64,000 nucleotides of DNA from Rhodococcus rhodnii. Its GTDB lineage: Bacteria > Actinomycetota > Actinomycetes > Mycobacteriales > Pseudonocardiaceae. The translations under genes and the position numbers were made by a program. Below the pieces are notes generated by a model. That model was not told where the DNA came from. It did not search any database and saw nothing but the letters and a program-made list of their open reading frames with translations. Shown here piece by piece: positions 9,057-17,022 of the stretch. The DNA is taken from positions 62,001 through 126,000 of the forward strand of contig JOAA01000004.1 in the NCBI GenBank assembly GCA_000720375.1, given 5' to 3'. Every line of letters begins with the position of its first letter. Within the stretch, counting starts at the first letter, position 1.

Positions 9057-9774
9057 CACATGGCTGATATTTCTGCGCAGCACGCGGCCTTCGTTCCGCA
9101 ACCCGGTCGTCATCACGTTCGGCGTGGCGCAGCCTTTGTTGTGGCTCGTGCTGTTCGGCCCGCTGCTCAAAGGTTCGGCGTCCTGGCAGTGGTTCGTCCC
9201 CGGGCTGATCATCCAAATGGGACTCTTCAACACCGCGTACGTCGGTTTCAACCTGATCCCCGAAATCCGGTCAGGTGCGCTCGAACGCCTGCGAGTCACC
9301 CCGGTCAGCCGGACGGCGCTGCTGCTTGGTCGCGTGGTCAACGACGTACTGCTGCTGGTGATCCAGTGTTCGATTCTGCTGGCGCTGTCGACGATCTTCG
9401 GCTTCCGCGCCTCGGTCGGTCACGTGCTCGCCGGTCTGGTGTTCGCGGTGTTGATGGGTGTGTCGATCAGCGCGGTGTCGTACACCTTGGCGCTCAAACT
9501 CAAGCACGAGTACACGTTCGCGCCGGTGCTCAGCTCGACCGTGATGCCGGTGATGTTGCTGTCCGGCGTGCTCCTGCCTATGGATCAAGGCCCGGACTGG
9601 CTGTACACGCTGTCGCGGATCAACCCGTTCAGCCATATCGCCGACGGCATTCGCGCGGTGATCGCGGGGAACTTCGGCTCCAGTTCGGTGCTCGTCGGCG
9701 GTATCGCGGCGATCGCGCTCGTTGTGGTGGCGTTGGCGTGGGGAACGCATTCGTTCCGCCGCGCCAACGCCTGA
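9049..9774 (+). CDS. ABC-2 type exporter permease, DrrB-like
   Basis: Membrane subunit paired with the preceding ATPase. The 241-aa protein has about six membrane helices and the ABC-2 features: an early RNPVVITFGVAQPLLWLVLF segment, EIRSGALERLRVTPVSR (the cytoplasmic coupling region) and a NPFSHIADGIRAV segment before the last helix. It starts inside the ATPase gene with an 8-nt overlap, so the two are translationally coupled. Likely exports a hydrophobic compound; the substrate cannot be read from sequence. It converges on rsgA with a 4-bp gap. Confidence 0.9.
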   Translation: MRDTWLIFLRSTRPSFRNPVVITFGVAQPLLWLVLFGPLLKGSASWQWFVPGLIIQMGLFNTAYVGFNLIPEIRSGALERLRVTPVSRTALLLGRVVNDVLLLVIQCSILLALSTIFGFRASVGHVLAGLVFAVLMGVSISAVSYTLALKLKHEYTFAPVLSSTVMPVMLLSGVLLPMDQGPDWLYTLSRINPFSHIADGIRAVIAGNFGSSSVLVGGIAAIALVVVALAWGTHSFRRANA

Positions 9775-9778
9775 CGCC

Positions 9779-10888
9779 TCAGGGGCGATTACGGCCTGAG
9801 CGGCGCATTTCCTTGTGAATCACCTTCCACCGGCGGTCGCGTTCCTGACGCAGGCGCGCGTCCGTCCGGCTGGCGACCCACTCGGCTTCACGGTTGAGCT
9901 TGAACCAGCTGTCCAGCCTGCGTTGCGGCAGCTGGCCGGTCTCGATCGCCTCGATCACCGCGCACCCGGGCTCACCGATGTGCGCGCAGTCGTCGAACCG
10001 GCAGTTCTCGGCGATCTCCTCGATGTCGGTGAACACCGATTCCAGGCCTTCGCCGCCCGCGGCCAACGACACCCGGCGCACGCCAGGCGTGTCGATGATC
10101 AGCCCACCGCGCGGCAGAACGAACAGTTCACGGTGCACGGTCGTGTGCCGGCCACGGCCGTCGGACGCACGAACCTGTTGCGTCTCCATCACTTCGGCCT
10201 CGGCCAGGGCGTTGACCAGTGTGGACTTTCCGGCACCGGACGGCCCGACCAACACGGCAGTCCGGCCGACGCCGAGGTAGGACGCGACGATGTCGACACC
10301 GTCTCCGGTCACCGAACAGACCGCGTGCACGTCGACACCGGGCGCGGCGCCCATGACATTGGAGACGATCTCGCCGATGCGCTCGCCGACGAGATCGGAC
10401 TTGGTCAGCAGCACGACCGGCATCGCACCGCTTTCCCATGCCAGCGCGAGCAATCGCTCGATCCGGCCGAGGTTGGGGTCGCCGCGCCGCCCTTCCAACG
10501 ACGACGGTTCGACGACGAAGATGACGTCCACATTGGACGCCAGGGTCTGGCTGAGCGAGTCCTCGGCCACGCCGCCACGAACCAACGCGGTGCGACGCGG
10601 CAATACCGTGCGGATGGCGCCATCCCGCACCGCGACCCAGTCGCCCACGCAGGGCAACGTGATTCGCGACGAGTATTCGATGTGCTGCTCGTGGCCATCG
10701 ACGATGACCACCGCGCCACTGGAGTGGACACGGGCGATCTTGCCGGGGACCGATCCGGCGGGCAGCTCGGCGGCGAAGTTGTCGTCCCAGCCGAGCGTGG
10801 TCAGGTCAAGCGAGGTCAACGGAGGTGAACCCTTCGAGAGAAGAACCGGGAAGAAGACGTGCGCCATCGACAAAGACAGCCATGTCAC
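9779..10888 (-). CDS. rsgA: Ribosome small-subunit-dependent GTPase A
   Basis: A circularly permuted GTPase that helps mature the 30S subunit. Seen in permuted order: OB fold (about 45-110), G4 TKSD, G1 GPSGAGKST, G3 DTPG, then a C-terminal zinc site with C-x4-C-x-H-x5-C spacing (CRFDDCAHIGEPGCA). GTG 10888 has a strong GGGGAGG but only 4 nt spacing, and its N-terminal 23 residues look foreign to the family. A TTG at 10817-10819 would give the usual MTSLDLTTLGWDD start. A long hairpin spans the two candidate starts (see 10824-10922), so start choice is open. Confidence 0.93.
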   Translation of the reverse strand: MTWLSLSMAHVFFPVLLSKGSPPLTSLDLTTLGWDDNFAAELPAGSVPGKIARVHSSGAVVIVDGHEQHIEYSSRITLPCVGDWVAVRDGAIRTVLPRRTALVRGGVAEDSLSQTLASNVDVIFVVEPSSLEGRRGDPNLGRIERLLALAWESGAMPVVLLTKSDLVGERIGEIVSNVMGAAPGVDVHAVCSVTGDGVDIVASYLGVGRTAVLVGPSGAGKSTLVNALAEAEVMETQQVRASDGRGRHTTVHRELFVLPRGGLIIDTPGVRRVSLAAGGEGLESVFTDIEEIAENCRFDDCAHIGEPGCAVIEAIETGQLPQRRLDSWFKLNREAEWVASRTDARLRQERDRRWKVIHKEMRRSGRNRP

Positions 10889-10922
10889 GTCACCTCCCCT
10901 TCTCTCGAAGTCAGGGTCACCC
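10824..10922 (-). promoter_or_regulatory. Long hairpin spanning the two candidate rsgA starts
   Basis: TTCGAGAGAAG (10833-10843) pairs perfectly with CTTCTCTCGAA (10899-10909), and outer blocks GGTGA and CCC/GGG extend the pairing out to 10824 and 10922. The 55-nt loop contains the strong GGGGAGG Shine-Dalgarno and the GTG at 10888. The 3' arm in mRNA ends just before the TTG at 10819. This can control which start is used or whether ribosomes load. Confidence 0.55.
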
Positions 10923-10936
10923 TAGAGGACGACGTC

Positions 10937-11920
10937 CTAGGCCGCATCTGATTTAAGGCGTGTCCGCATCAGCTTCACGTTGTACGGGCCCCACTGCGAC
11001 AACGTGAAGTAGATGTCCTCGCCGTCGTTGGCCCACGGATGCAGATAGCCGCCGTAGGGCGCGGGATAGTGCCTGGCGTCGGCCACGACCTGCCCTTCCG
11101 CCCATGGCCCAGTCAGTTCGGGCGCCCAGCGCAGCACGATCGCGGCCCGGTGCTCGTCGAGGTGCAACGCGATCCATTGGCCGAAGTGCGTGTTGTACGC
11201 GACGGACATCTCGCCGACCGGCCCGCTCATGACCGGGGTCGCCTGGAAGGGATCCCTGGCCCAGTCGCCGTCGGCCCAGTAGGTGTAACTCGGCGGGCTG
11301 AGCACCTCGTATCGCTCGCATTTCCCCAGGTAGGCAGGGCCGAATCGGCCGTTTGTCGTACCCATGAGGTACACATGATTCCGATCGGCAGCAAAGGCAC
11401 AGATCTGAAAGGGGTGATCGCCTTTGGGTGAGTTAGGCCAGCGCGCGCCTGGCGGCTTGGTCCAGGTATCGCCCCCGTCGGCGGACACGGCAATACCCGC
11501 GTAGTTCGTGTCCCATCCGTCCGCGTTCCACTTCCGGACGGACATGTAGTGCAAGTAGTTGTAGCCACCGACGGCGATACCGGAGTTGGGGATCACGGTG
11601 TGCTCGTCCACCTGCCGATCCCGCTCCAGGATCTGCGCTGCCGTGCCGTCCGCCCTTGGCACAACTGAATCAAGCCGCAGCCCGGTTTCCAGATCCCGGT
11701 TGCTGGCGAACGCGAGGACGTTGCAGCGCCAGTCGGAGCCTTCCGGCGGTCCGGCACCGTGCCCGCCCCAGCCGACGCCGTAGGTGTCCCCGAAGGCCAC
11801 GAGCAGACGCCCCTGCCCGTTGTCCCAGAGGATGCCCAAGTCGGTGGCGTGGATGCCGAACCTGCGCGTCATGGCGCCGGTGACAGGTGCGACTTCCTCG
11901 GTCGCCAGCACTTGGACCAT
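10937..11920 (-). CDS. DUF4185 domain-containing protein
   Basis: A 327-aa protein resembling the DUF4185 family, predicted five-bladed beta-propellers related to glycosidase-like proteins and common in actinobacteria with cell-wall roles. Supporting features are the repeated blade-like patterns TDLGILWDNGQGRLLVAFGDTYG, SGIAVGGYNYLHYMSVRKW, YAGIAVSADGGDTWTK and GPVGEMSVAYNTHFGQWIAL. No signal peptide is visible at the N-terminus MVQVLATEEVAPVTG, which is odd for a cell-wall protein, so either it acts inside or leaves by another route. ATG at 11918-11920 lacks a good Shine-Dalgarno. It is upstream of rsgA on the same strand. Confidence 0.75.
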   Translation of the reverse strand: MVQVLATEEVAPVTGAMTRRFGIHATDLGILWDNGQGRLLVAFGDTYGVGWGGHGAGPPEGSDWRCNVLAFASNRDLETGLRLDSVVPRADGTAAQILERDRQVDEHTVIPNSGIAVGGYNYLHYMSVRKWNADGWDTNYAGIAVSADGGDTWTKPPGARWPNSPKGDHPFQICAFAADRNHVYLMGTTNGRFGPAYLGKCERYEVLSPPSYTYWADGDWARDPFQATPVMSGPVGEMSVAYNTHFGQWIALHLDEHRAAIVLRWAPELTGPWAEGQVVADARHYPAPYGGYLHPWANDGEDIYFTLSQWGPYNVKLMRTRLKSDAA

Positions 11921-12262
11921 GCCGCCAAGCTACGGGCAGCCATGCGTGGGTGCAGTCTCAAGCGACACCTCGGCACGGGCTGTCAGCCGGACGGCGCTGC
12001 CCGCGTGCACAGGCGCCGACGCCGAGACTCGGCAGGCCGCAGCGACCGAGCGGGCCCTGTCCGACATGGGCAGCCCTCGCTCCGGCAGCCGTGGCACCGG
12101 TCAGAGGCTGGCATCGTGCGATGCAGCCGCAGGACGGGTCGGAGGCTGGCGTCGTGCGATGCATTCGCCTCAGCGGGTGCAGCCTCGGCACAGGTACGCG
12201 CTGTCAAAGGTTCGGCGGCTCCCGGCACGGGCAGTCCTCGCTTCGGGCAGCCTCGGCACGGG
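11921..12262. repeat. Degenerate repeats derived from the rsmI 3' end
   Basis: No gene is seen in these 342 bp. Two copies of a 27-nt unit, GGTCAGAGGCTGGC plus a GTCGTGCGATGCA-like tail, lie at 12099-12125 and 12137-12163. A third, diverged copy at 12261-12285 contains the rsmI stop codon. Words of the type GCAGCCTCGGCACGGG recur near 11968, 12086, 12178, 12225 and 12248. Each 27-nt copy can fold its GCATCG-TG-CGATGC part into a small hairpin. It may act as the rsmI terminator region and the DUF4185 promoter. Confidence 0.65.
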
Positions 12263-13105
12263 TCAGAGGCTGGCGTCGTACAGCGCCTTCTTGCTCACGC
12301 CTGCTGCCGCGGCGACCTCGGCCACCACGGTCTTCAGGCGCTCGCCCTCCTCAACCCGGGCGCGTACCTGGGCGACCAGGGCCGGGATGTCCGTGGCCAC
12401 CGGCGCCGCCGGGCCGACGACGACGGTGATCTCGCCTCGGACGCCTTCGGCCGCCCACTCGGCGAGCTCGGCCAGGCCGCCGCGGCGGACCTCCTCGTAG
12501 GTCTTGGTGAGCTCACGGCACACGGCCGCCGGTCGGTCCGCGCCGAGCACCGAGGCGGCCTGGGCCAGGGTCTCGGCGAGACGGTGTGGCGACTCGAAGA
12601 AGACCGCCGTGCGGCGTTCGTCGACGAGTTCGGTGAGCCAGCGGCCGCGTTCGCCCGTCTTGCGAGGTGCGAAGCCTTCGAACGTGAACCGGTCGCATGG
12701 CAGGCCGGACACGGCGAGCGCGGTCGTCACGGCCGACGGGCCGGGCAGGCAGGTGACCGGCAGGTCTTCGGCGATGCAGGCGGTCACCAGGCGGTAGCCG
12801 GGGTCCGAGACGCTGGGCATGCCCGCGTCCGTGACCAGCAGTACCGTCTGGCCGTCCCGCATGGCCTCGACCAGGCCGGGGATCCGGCCGGTTTCGACCG
12901 CGTCGTAGAAGCTGACGACCCGGCCGGACGGCGACACGCCGAGGGCGGTTGCCAATGCGCGCAGTCGTCGGGTGTCCTCGGCGGCGATGACGTCTGCTCC
13001 GGCCAGGGCCTCGATGAGCCGGGGCGATGCGTCGCGGGAGTCGCCCAGCGGAGTGGCCGCGAGCACCAGTCGGCCGGAACCGGATACGGGGTTCACATCG
13101 CTCAC
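12263..13105 (-). CDS. rsmI: 16S rRNA (cytidine1402-2'-O)-methyltransferase
   Basis: Adds the ribose methyl to C1402 in the 30S decoding centre. The 280-aa protein begins with GRLVLAATPLGDSRDASPR, has EDTRRLRAL, then the tetrapyrrole-methylase-like fold with LVTDAGMPSVSDPG and a LPGPSAVTTALAVSGLP loop, and GFAPRKTGER. The end carries the usual C-terminal KKALYDASL extension. GTG 13103-13105 is the start; the divergent mannosyltransferase starts at 13121, leaving 15 bp, so leaderless transcription is likely. The rsmI-pmt divergent pair is the Mycobacterium Rv1003/Rv1002c arrangement. Confidence 0.94.
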   Translation of the reverse strand: MSDVNPVSGSGRLVLAATPLGDSRDASPRLIEALAGADVIAAEDTRRLRALATALGVSPSGRVVSFYDAVETGRIPGLVEAMRDGQTVLLVTDAGMPSVSDPGYRLVTACIAEDLPVTCLPGPSAVTTALAVSGLPCDRFTFEGFAPRKTGERGRWLTELVDERRTAVFFESPHRLAETLAQAASVLGADRPAAVCRELTKTYEEVRRGGLAELAEWAAEGVRGEITVVVGPAAPVATDIPALVAQVRARVEEGERLKTVVAEVAAAAGVSKKALYDASL

Positions 13106-13120
13106 CCTACGATCGGGCGC

Positions 13121-14680
13121 GTGACTGCCCTCGTGACCGGGTCCGACCGTAAGTCGGACGACACCGCGGAGGAGGAGGCCAACCGGACGACAGCGCCCGG
13201 TTCCGATCCGGCCGAGAGCCTGCTCGGCAGGCCGATGCCGACCGATCGGCTGCGCGGCTGGATAGTCGCGGGTGTGCTGGCCGTGATCGGCGGGATCGTC
13301 CGGCTGCAGAACCTCGGCTATCCAACCAACAAGGGCACCCCGGTCTTCGACGAGAAGCACTACACGCCCCAAGCGTGGCAAATGCTGCGCAACGGCTGGT
13401 ACGAGGACAACCCCGGCTACGAACTCACGGTCCATCCGCCGCTGACCAAGCAGCTGATCGCGATCGGCGAGTGGCTCTTCGGCTACAACGGCTGGGGGTG
13501 GCGCTTCTCCGCGGCCATTCTCGGCACGTTGATGGTGCTGATGATCGTGCGGATCGCCCGCAGGCTGACCCGGTCGACGCTGCTCGGCGCGGTCGCGGGG
13601 GTCCTGCTGATCTGCGACGGCGTGCTGCATCTGATGAGCCGGATGGGGATGCTGGACATCTTCATCTCGTTCTTCATCCTCGCCGCGTTCAGCTGTGTCC
13701 TGCTCGACCGCGATCAGATGCGACAACGCCTGGCCATATCCATGCGCGAGGGCTGGGCCAACGACTCGATCTACGGACCGCGGCTCGGTTTCCGCTGGTG
13801 GCGGTTCGCCGCGGGCGTCAGCCTCGGCCTGGCCGTCGCGTCGAAGTGGAACGGCGTGTACTGGATCGCGGCATTCGGCCTGATGACCGTGATCTGGGAC
13901 GCGACCGCACGCCGCGCCGCGGGCGTCGCGAACCCGTGGGTCGGCGCCATCCGCCGTGACCTGCTGCCCGGTCTGTGGTCGCTGCTGATCGTCCCGATCC
14001 TGGTGTACGTGGCCAGCTGGTGGGCCTGGTTCGCCAGCGAGACCGGGGTCGACCGCCACCTGGTGAGCGGGTGGTGGGGACCGTTCGGCCCGGCCCTGCG
14101 GTCGCTGGTCGAGTACTCCGGCAACGTCCTGGGCTTCCACGAGACGCTCGACACCAAGCCCAACGACCCGCACCCGTGGGAATCGAAGCCGTGGACGTGG
14201 CCGATGGGGCTGCGGCCGATGCTCTTCCACTGGGACAACACCACGACCGGATGCGGTGAGTCGCAGTGCGTCAGCGCAACGATGCTGATCGGCACGCCCG
14301 CGATGTGGTGGCTGGCGCTTCCCGTGCTGGCGTGGGGCCTGTGGCGCATGTTCGGCCGGATGGACTGGCGCTACGCCGCCGTCATCGTGGCCTACCTGGC
14401 CGGCCTGCTGCCGTGGTTCATCAACCTCGACCGGCAGATGTACTTCTTCTACATGACGCCGGTCTCGGCGTTCCTGATCCTCGGCCTGGTGCTGGCGCTG
14501 GGCCAGATCCTCGGCAAAGCCGGGGACGGCTACGAACGAAGAGGCACCGGCCTGCTCGTCCTGGCCATCTACGTGGGCCTGGTGGTCGCCAACTTCATCT
14601 GGTTGTGGCCGATCCTGAACGGCGAGTCGATCACGAACGCCCGCTGGCAAGCGGAACTCTGGCTGCCCTCCTGGCGATAA
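13121..14680 (+). CDS. Polyprenyl-phosphate-mannose-dependent protein O-mannosyltransferase
   Basis: A membrane GT39-type enzyme (actinobacterial Pmt) that transfers mannose from polyprenyl-phospho-mannose to Ser/Thr of Sec-exported proteins. The 519-aa protein has about ten membrane helices. The first outer loop carries FDEKHYTPQAW, the Asp-Glu pair typical of the catalytic site, followed by HPPLTKQLIAIGEWLFGYN. Later motifs include SRMGMLDIFISFF and KWNGVYW. GTG 13121 is the start; TACGAT ends 7 nt upstream and could be a -10 box of a leaderless message. The N-terminal 40 residues are cytoplasmic and polar. High confidence. Confidence 0.94.
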   Translation: MTALVTGSDRKSDDTAEEEANRTTAPGSDPAESLLGRPMPTDRLRGWIVAGVLAVIGGIVRLQNLGYPTNKGTPVFDEKHYTPQAWQMLRNGWYEDNPGYELTVHPPLTKQLIAIGEWLFGYNGWGWRFSAAILGTLMVLMIVRIARRLTRSTLLGAVAGVLLICDGVLHLMSRMGMLDIFISFFILAAFSCVLLDRDQMRQRLAISMREGWANDSIYGPRLGFRWWRFAAGVSLGLAVASKWNGVYWIAAFGLMTVIWDATARRAAGVANPWVGAIRRDLLPGLWSLLIVPILVYVASWWAWFASETGVDRHLVSGWWGPFGPALRSLVEYSGNVLGFHETLDTKPNDPHPWESKPWTWPMGLRPMLFHWDNTTTGCGESQCVSATMLIGTPAMWWLALPVLAWGLWRMFGRMDWRYAAVIVAYLAGLLPWFINLDRQMYFFYMTPVSAFLILGLVLALGQILGKAGDGYERRGTGLLVLAIYVGLVVANFIWLWPILNGESITNARWQAELWLPSWR

Positions 14681-14705
14681 GGCGCTGAGCCATGCCCCAG
14701 TTCAC

Positions 14706-14731
14706 GGATCCGGATCCGGATCCGGATTCGG
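14706..14731. repeat. Short GGATCC hexamer repeat
   Basis: About four head-to-tail copies of the 6-bp word GGATCC (the last is GGATTC) lie between the mannosyltransferase and kinase stop codons, which converge here. Similar GGATCCG words continue inside the kinase tail, where they encode Asp-Pro-Glu-Arg-Thr-like repeats. Probably slippage; it could also form weak hairpins. Confidence 0.5.
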
Positions 14732-14753
14732 CACCGACGGCGGTCGTTCGCTG

Positions 14754-16877
14754 TCAGGTGCCGAAGCGACGGGTTGGGTTGTGCCGCTTCTGCTGCGTCG
14801 GCCGCGTGCGGTCCGGATCCGGCTGCGGCGGAGGGCTCTGCTGAGCCACCGGTGGGCGCGGTGGGTTCGTGGACGCGGTCCGTTCCGGATCCGCGAACGA
14901 GGTCCGCTCAGGATCCGTGAACTTCGTGCGCTCCTCGCCGCCTTCCGAGGGCTTGGTGACCTTGGTGCGGTCCAGCGCCGCGATGTCCTCGCGTTTGACG
15001 ACCTTGGTGACCGGGCCGTCCTCGGTGTGGCCGCCCTTGCTGAGCCAGCCGCCGGTCTGGCGGATCACCGTGTCGAGGGTTGGCCTGCCCGCAGGGTCAG
15101 GACCCAGCGCCGCCGAAATCAGGCGCAGGTGAACGCTGTTCGCGGGCAGGTGCGTGATCCGCTCCGCCTTCGCCGCTGCCATCAGCGCGGCCATCGGATT
15201 GTCACGGGTACCGCGCGGCGGCTCACCGGTCAGCGCGTACGAAACGGTCGCGGCGAGCTGCCAAGCGTCCGACGCAGGCGACGCGGGCGAACCCGCGGCG
15301 GTCTCGGGCGCGAGGAAGTCCGGCGTGCCCACCATCATCCCGGTCTTCGTCAGCGTGGAATCACCCTTTGACCTGGCGATACCAAAGTCGATCAGGTGTG
15401 GCATGCCGGACGGGTCGATCATGATGTTGGACGGCTTGATGTCCCGGTGCAGCACGCCCTTCGCGTGCGCGGCCGACAACGCGCCGGCCATCGTCACCCA
15501 GAGGCGGGCGGCGGCGAGGTCGTCGAGCTTGCCGTTCTCGTGCACTGCATCGGCGAGCGGCATGCCCTCGATGTATTCCATGACGATGCCGAGGCCGTCT
15601 TCGTCCTCGACGATGTCGTAGACGCGCACGCAGTTCGGGTGCCGGACCGCGGCGAGAGCGCGGGCTTCCCGCAGCATCCGCTGTTCGGTCTCGGCGTCGG
15701 GGGCGTGCGCGATCTTCACCGCGACCGTGCGGTCGAGCTGGGTGTCCATCGCGAGCCACACCGTGCCGAAGCCGCCGTGGCCGAGGGCCTTGATCTTCTT
15801 GAACCGGCCGCCGCTTTGCGTCCACATGCTGTTCGAGCCGCTCATCGCGCGGGTGGCGGGCTTCTGAGCCGCGGTCGGACCAGCGGCACCACCGAGCGGG
15901 AACGGCATAGGACCAGGTGTGTCGGCGAGCTTGGCGGGCTGCTGGCGTCCACTCAGCAGCTCCTGGCCCGGTGCCTGGCCGGACAACAACGCCGGCGGCG
16001 CGCCATCCGGCCGATACGGCGGAGGCGGCGGCTCAGGCACGTACGGCGGCGGCGCAGCGGGTTGTTGCTGCGAAGGGTGCCGAGGAGGCGGCTGCTGGTG
16101 CTGCGTGGACGGCTGCTGCGGCGGCAACTGCTTCTGCGAAGGCTGCTGCTGCATGGCAGGCGGCGGTTTTTCCTCCTGGACCGAGCGGTTGATCGTGCTC
16201 CAGCTCGGCGCGCCGATCACCAGGATCGGGATCAGGCCGAGCACGCTCGCGGGCACCATGCCGATCCACAGCAGGAACGCGACATTGGCCTCGAAGGCCA
16301 CGCTGAACAAGGCGAACGCGACGAACGACAGCCAGATCAGCCTGCCTGGCCAGGTCGGGCCACGGCGGAACGCCGCACGCGCCTGCAGGATCACGAAGAA
16401 CGCGGCGATCGCGGGCAGCACGACGAGTTTGGCCACGTTCAGCACGAAGTCGACGCCATCGCCCGGCCTGGTCAGCAGGTCGTAGACGATCGGCCCGCGA
16501 CCGAGGTATTCCGCCTGGGTGCCGATCAGCGCGTGCGTCTCGTTGGTGAACGAGGAGGCGAAGGTGACGCCGTAGGTCTCGGCACCCGCCGCCGCCCCGC
16601 GGAAGATCATGGAGATCCCGTTGGCCATCAGCCACGGCAGGACCAACGCGAGCACGACGCCGATGATCGCGAAGACACTGATCGTGACCGAGTTGTAAGC
16701 ATTCCCGGTGCCTTTGCGGATCAGTGCGACGCTGAACGACGCGAGGACCGGGAAGGCGCCGATCAGAAATCCGGCCGCCATGGTCGCCCACACCCACTCG
16801 CCTGGCCAGAACCCAGGCCCAAAGACGGTATGCGCGAACGACAACAAGTCAGCTGCCATTCGTACGAACCCGTCCAC
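14754..16877 (-). CDS. Membrane Ser/Thr protein kinase with N-terminal multi-helix region
   Basis: A Hanks-type kinase of 707 aa with an unusual order. Residues 1-230 hold about five or six membrane helices, about 235-350 are a Gln/Pro-rich linker, and about 360-615 are the kinase domain: GHGGFGTV loop, catalytic Lys388 in VAVKIA, HRDIKPSN with Asp479, DFG with Asp497, and TPDFLAPE. The C-terminal tail has Thr-rich ERTKFTDPERTSFADPERT repeats that could be phosphorylated. There is no PASTA domain. GTG 16875-16877 follows AGGAGGG by 6 nt. PknB-type kinases usually put the kinase first and the membrane helix after it, so this is a reversed layout. Confidence 0.9.
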   Translation of the reverse strand: MDGFVRMAADLLSFAHTVFGPGFWPGEWVWATMAAGFLIGAFPVLASFSVALIRKGTGNAYNSVTISVFAIIGVVLALVLPWLMANGISMIFRGAAAGAETYGVTFASSFTNETHALIGTQAEYLGRGPIVYDLLTRPGDGVDFVLNVAKLVVLPAIAAFFVILQARAAFRRGPTWPGRLIWLSFVAFALFSVAFEANVAFLLWIGMVPASVLGLIPILVIGAPSWSTINRSVQEEKPPPAMQQQPSQKQLPPQQPSTQHQQPPPRHPSQQQPAAPPPYVPEPPPPPYRPDGAPPALLSGQAPGQELLSGRQQPAKLADTPGPMPFPLGGAAGPTAAQKPATRAMSGSNSMWTQSGGRFKKIKALGHGGFGTVWLAMDTQLDRTVAVKIAHAPDAETEQRMLREARALAAVRHPNCVRVYDIVEDEDGLGIVMEYIEGMPLADAVHENGKLDDLAAARLWVTMAGALSAAHAKGVLHRDIKPSNIMIDPSGMPHLIDFGIARSKGDSTLTKTGMMVGTPDFLAPETAAGSPASPASDAWQLAATVSYALTGEPPRGTRDNPMAALMAAAKAERITHLPANSVHLRLISAALGPDPAGRPTLDTVIRQTGGWLSKGGHTEDGPVTKVVKREDIAALDRTKVTKPSEGGEERTKFTDPERTSFADPERTASTNPPRPPVAQQSPPPQPDPDRTRPTQQKRHNPTRRFGT

Positions 16878-17022
16878 GGTTTCCCTCCTCGTGCTTACTC
16901 ACCCGATGTGAGCACTAACCCACCATATGTCCAGCGGCGCTGGAGCGGTTAGGCAACCGTGGGCCGTTGCTCTTGCAGACGCGCCGTGGGCAACGAGGTT
17001 GCATGGGTGGCAGAGTGACTCC

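Noticed and set aside
11759..13120. N-terminal extension of the mannosyltransferase frame over 450 residues
   Set aside because: The frame is open but antisense to rsmI and DUF4185; the enzyme family starts near GTG 13121.
13106..14650. Minus-strand extension of rsmI to 795 residues
   Set aside because: Antisense to the mannosyltransferase; the family start is GTG 13105.
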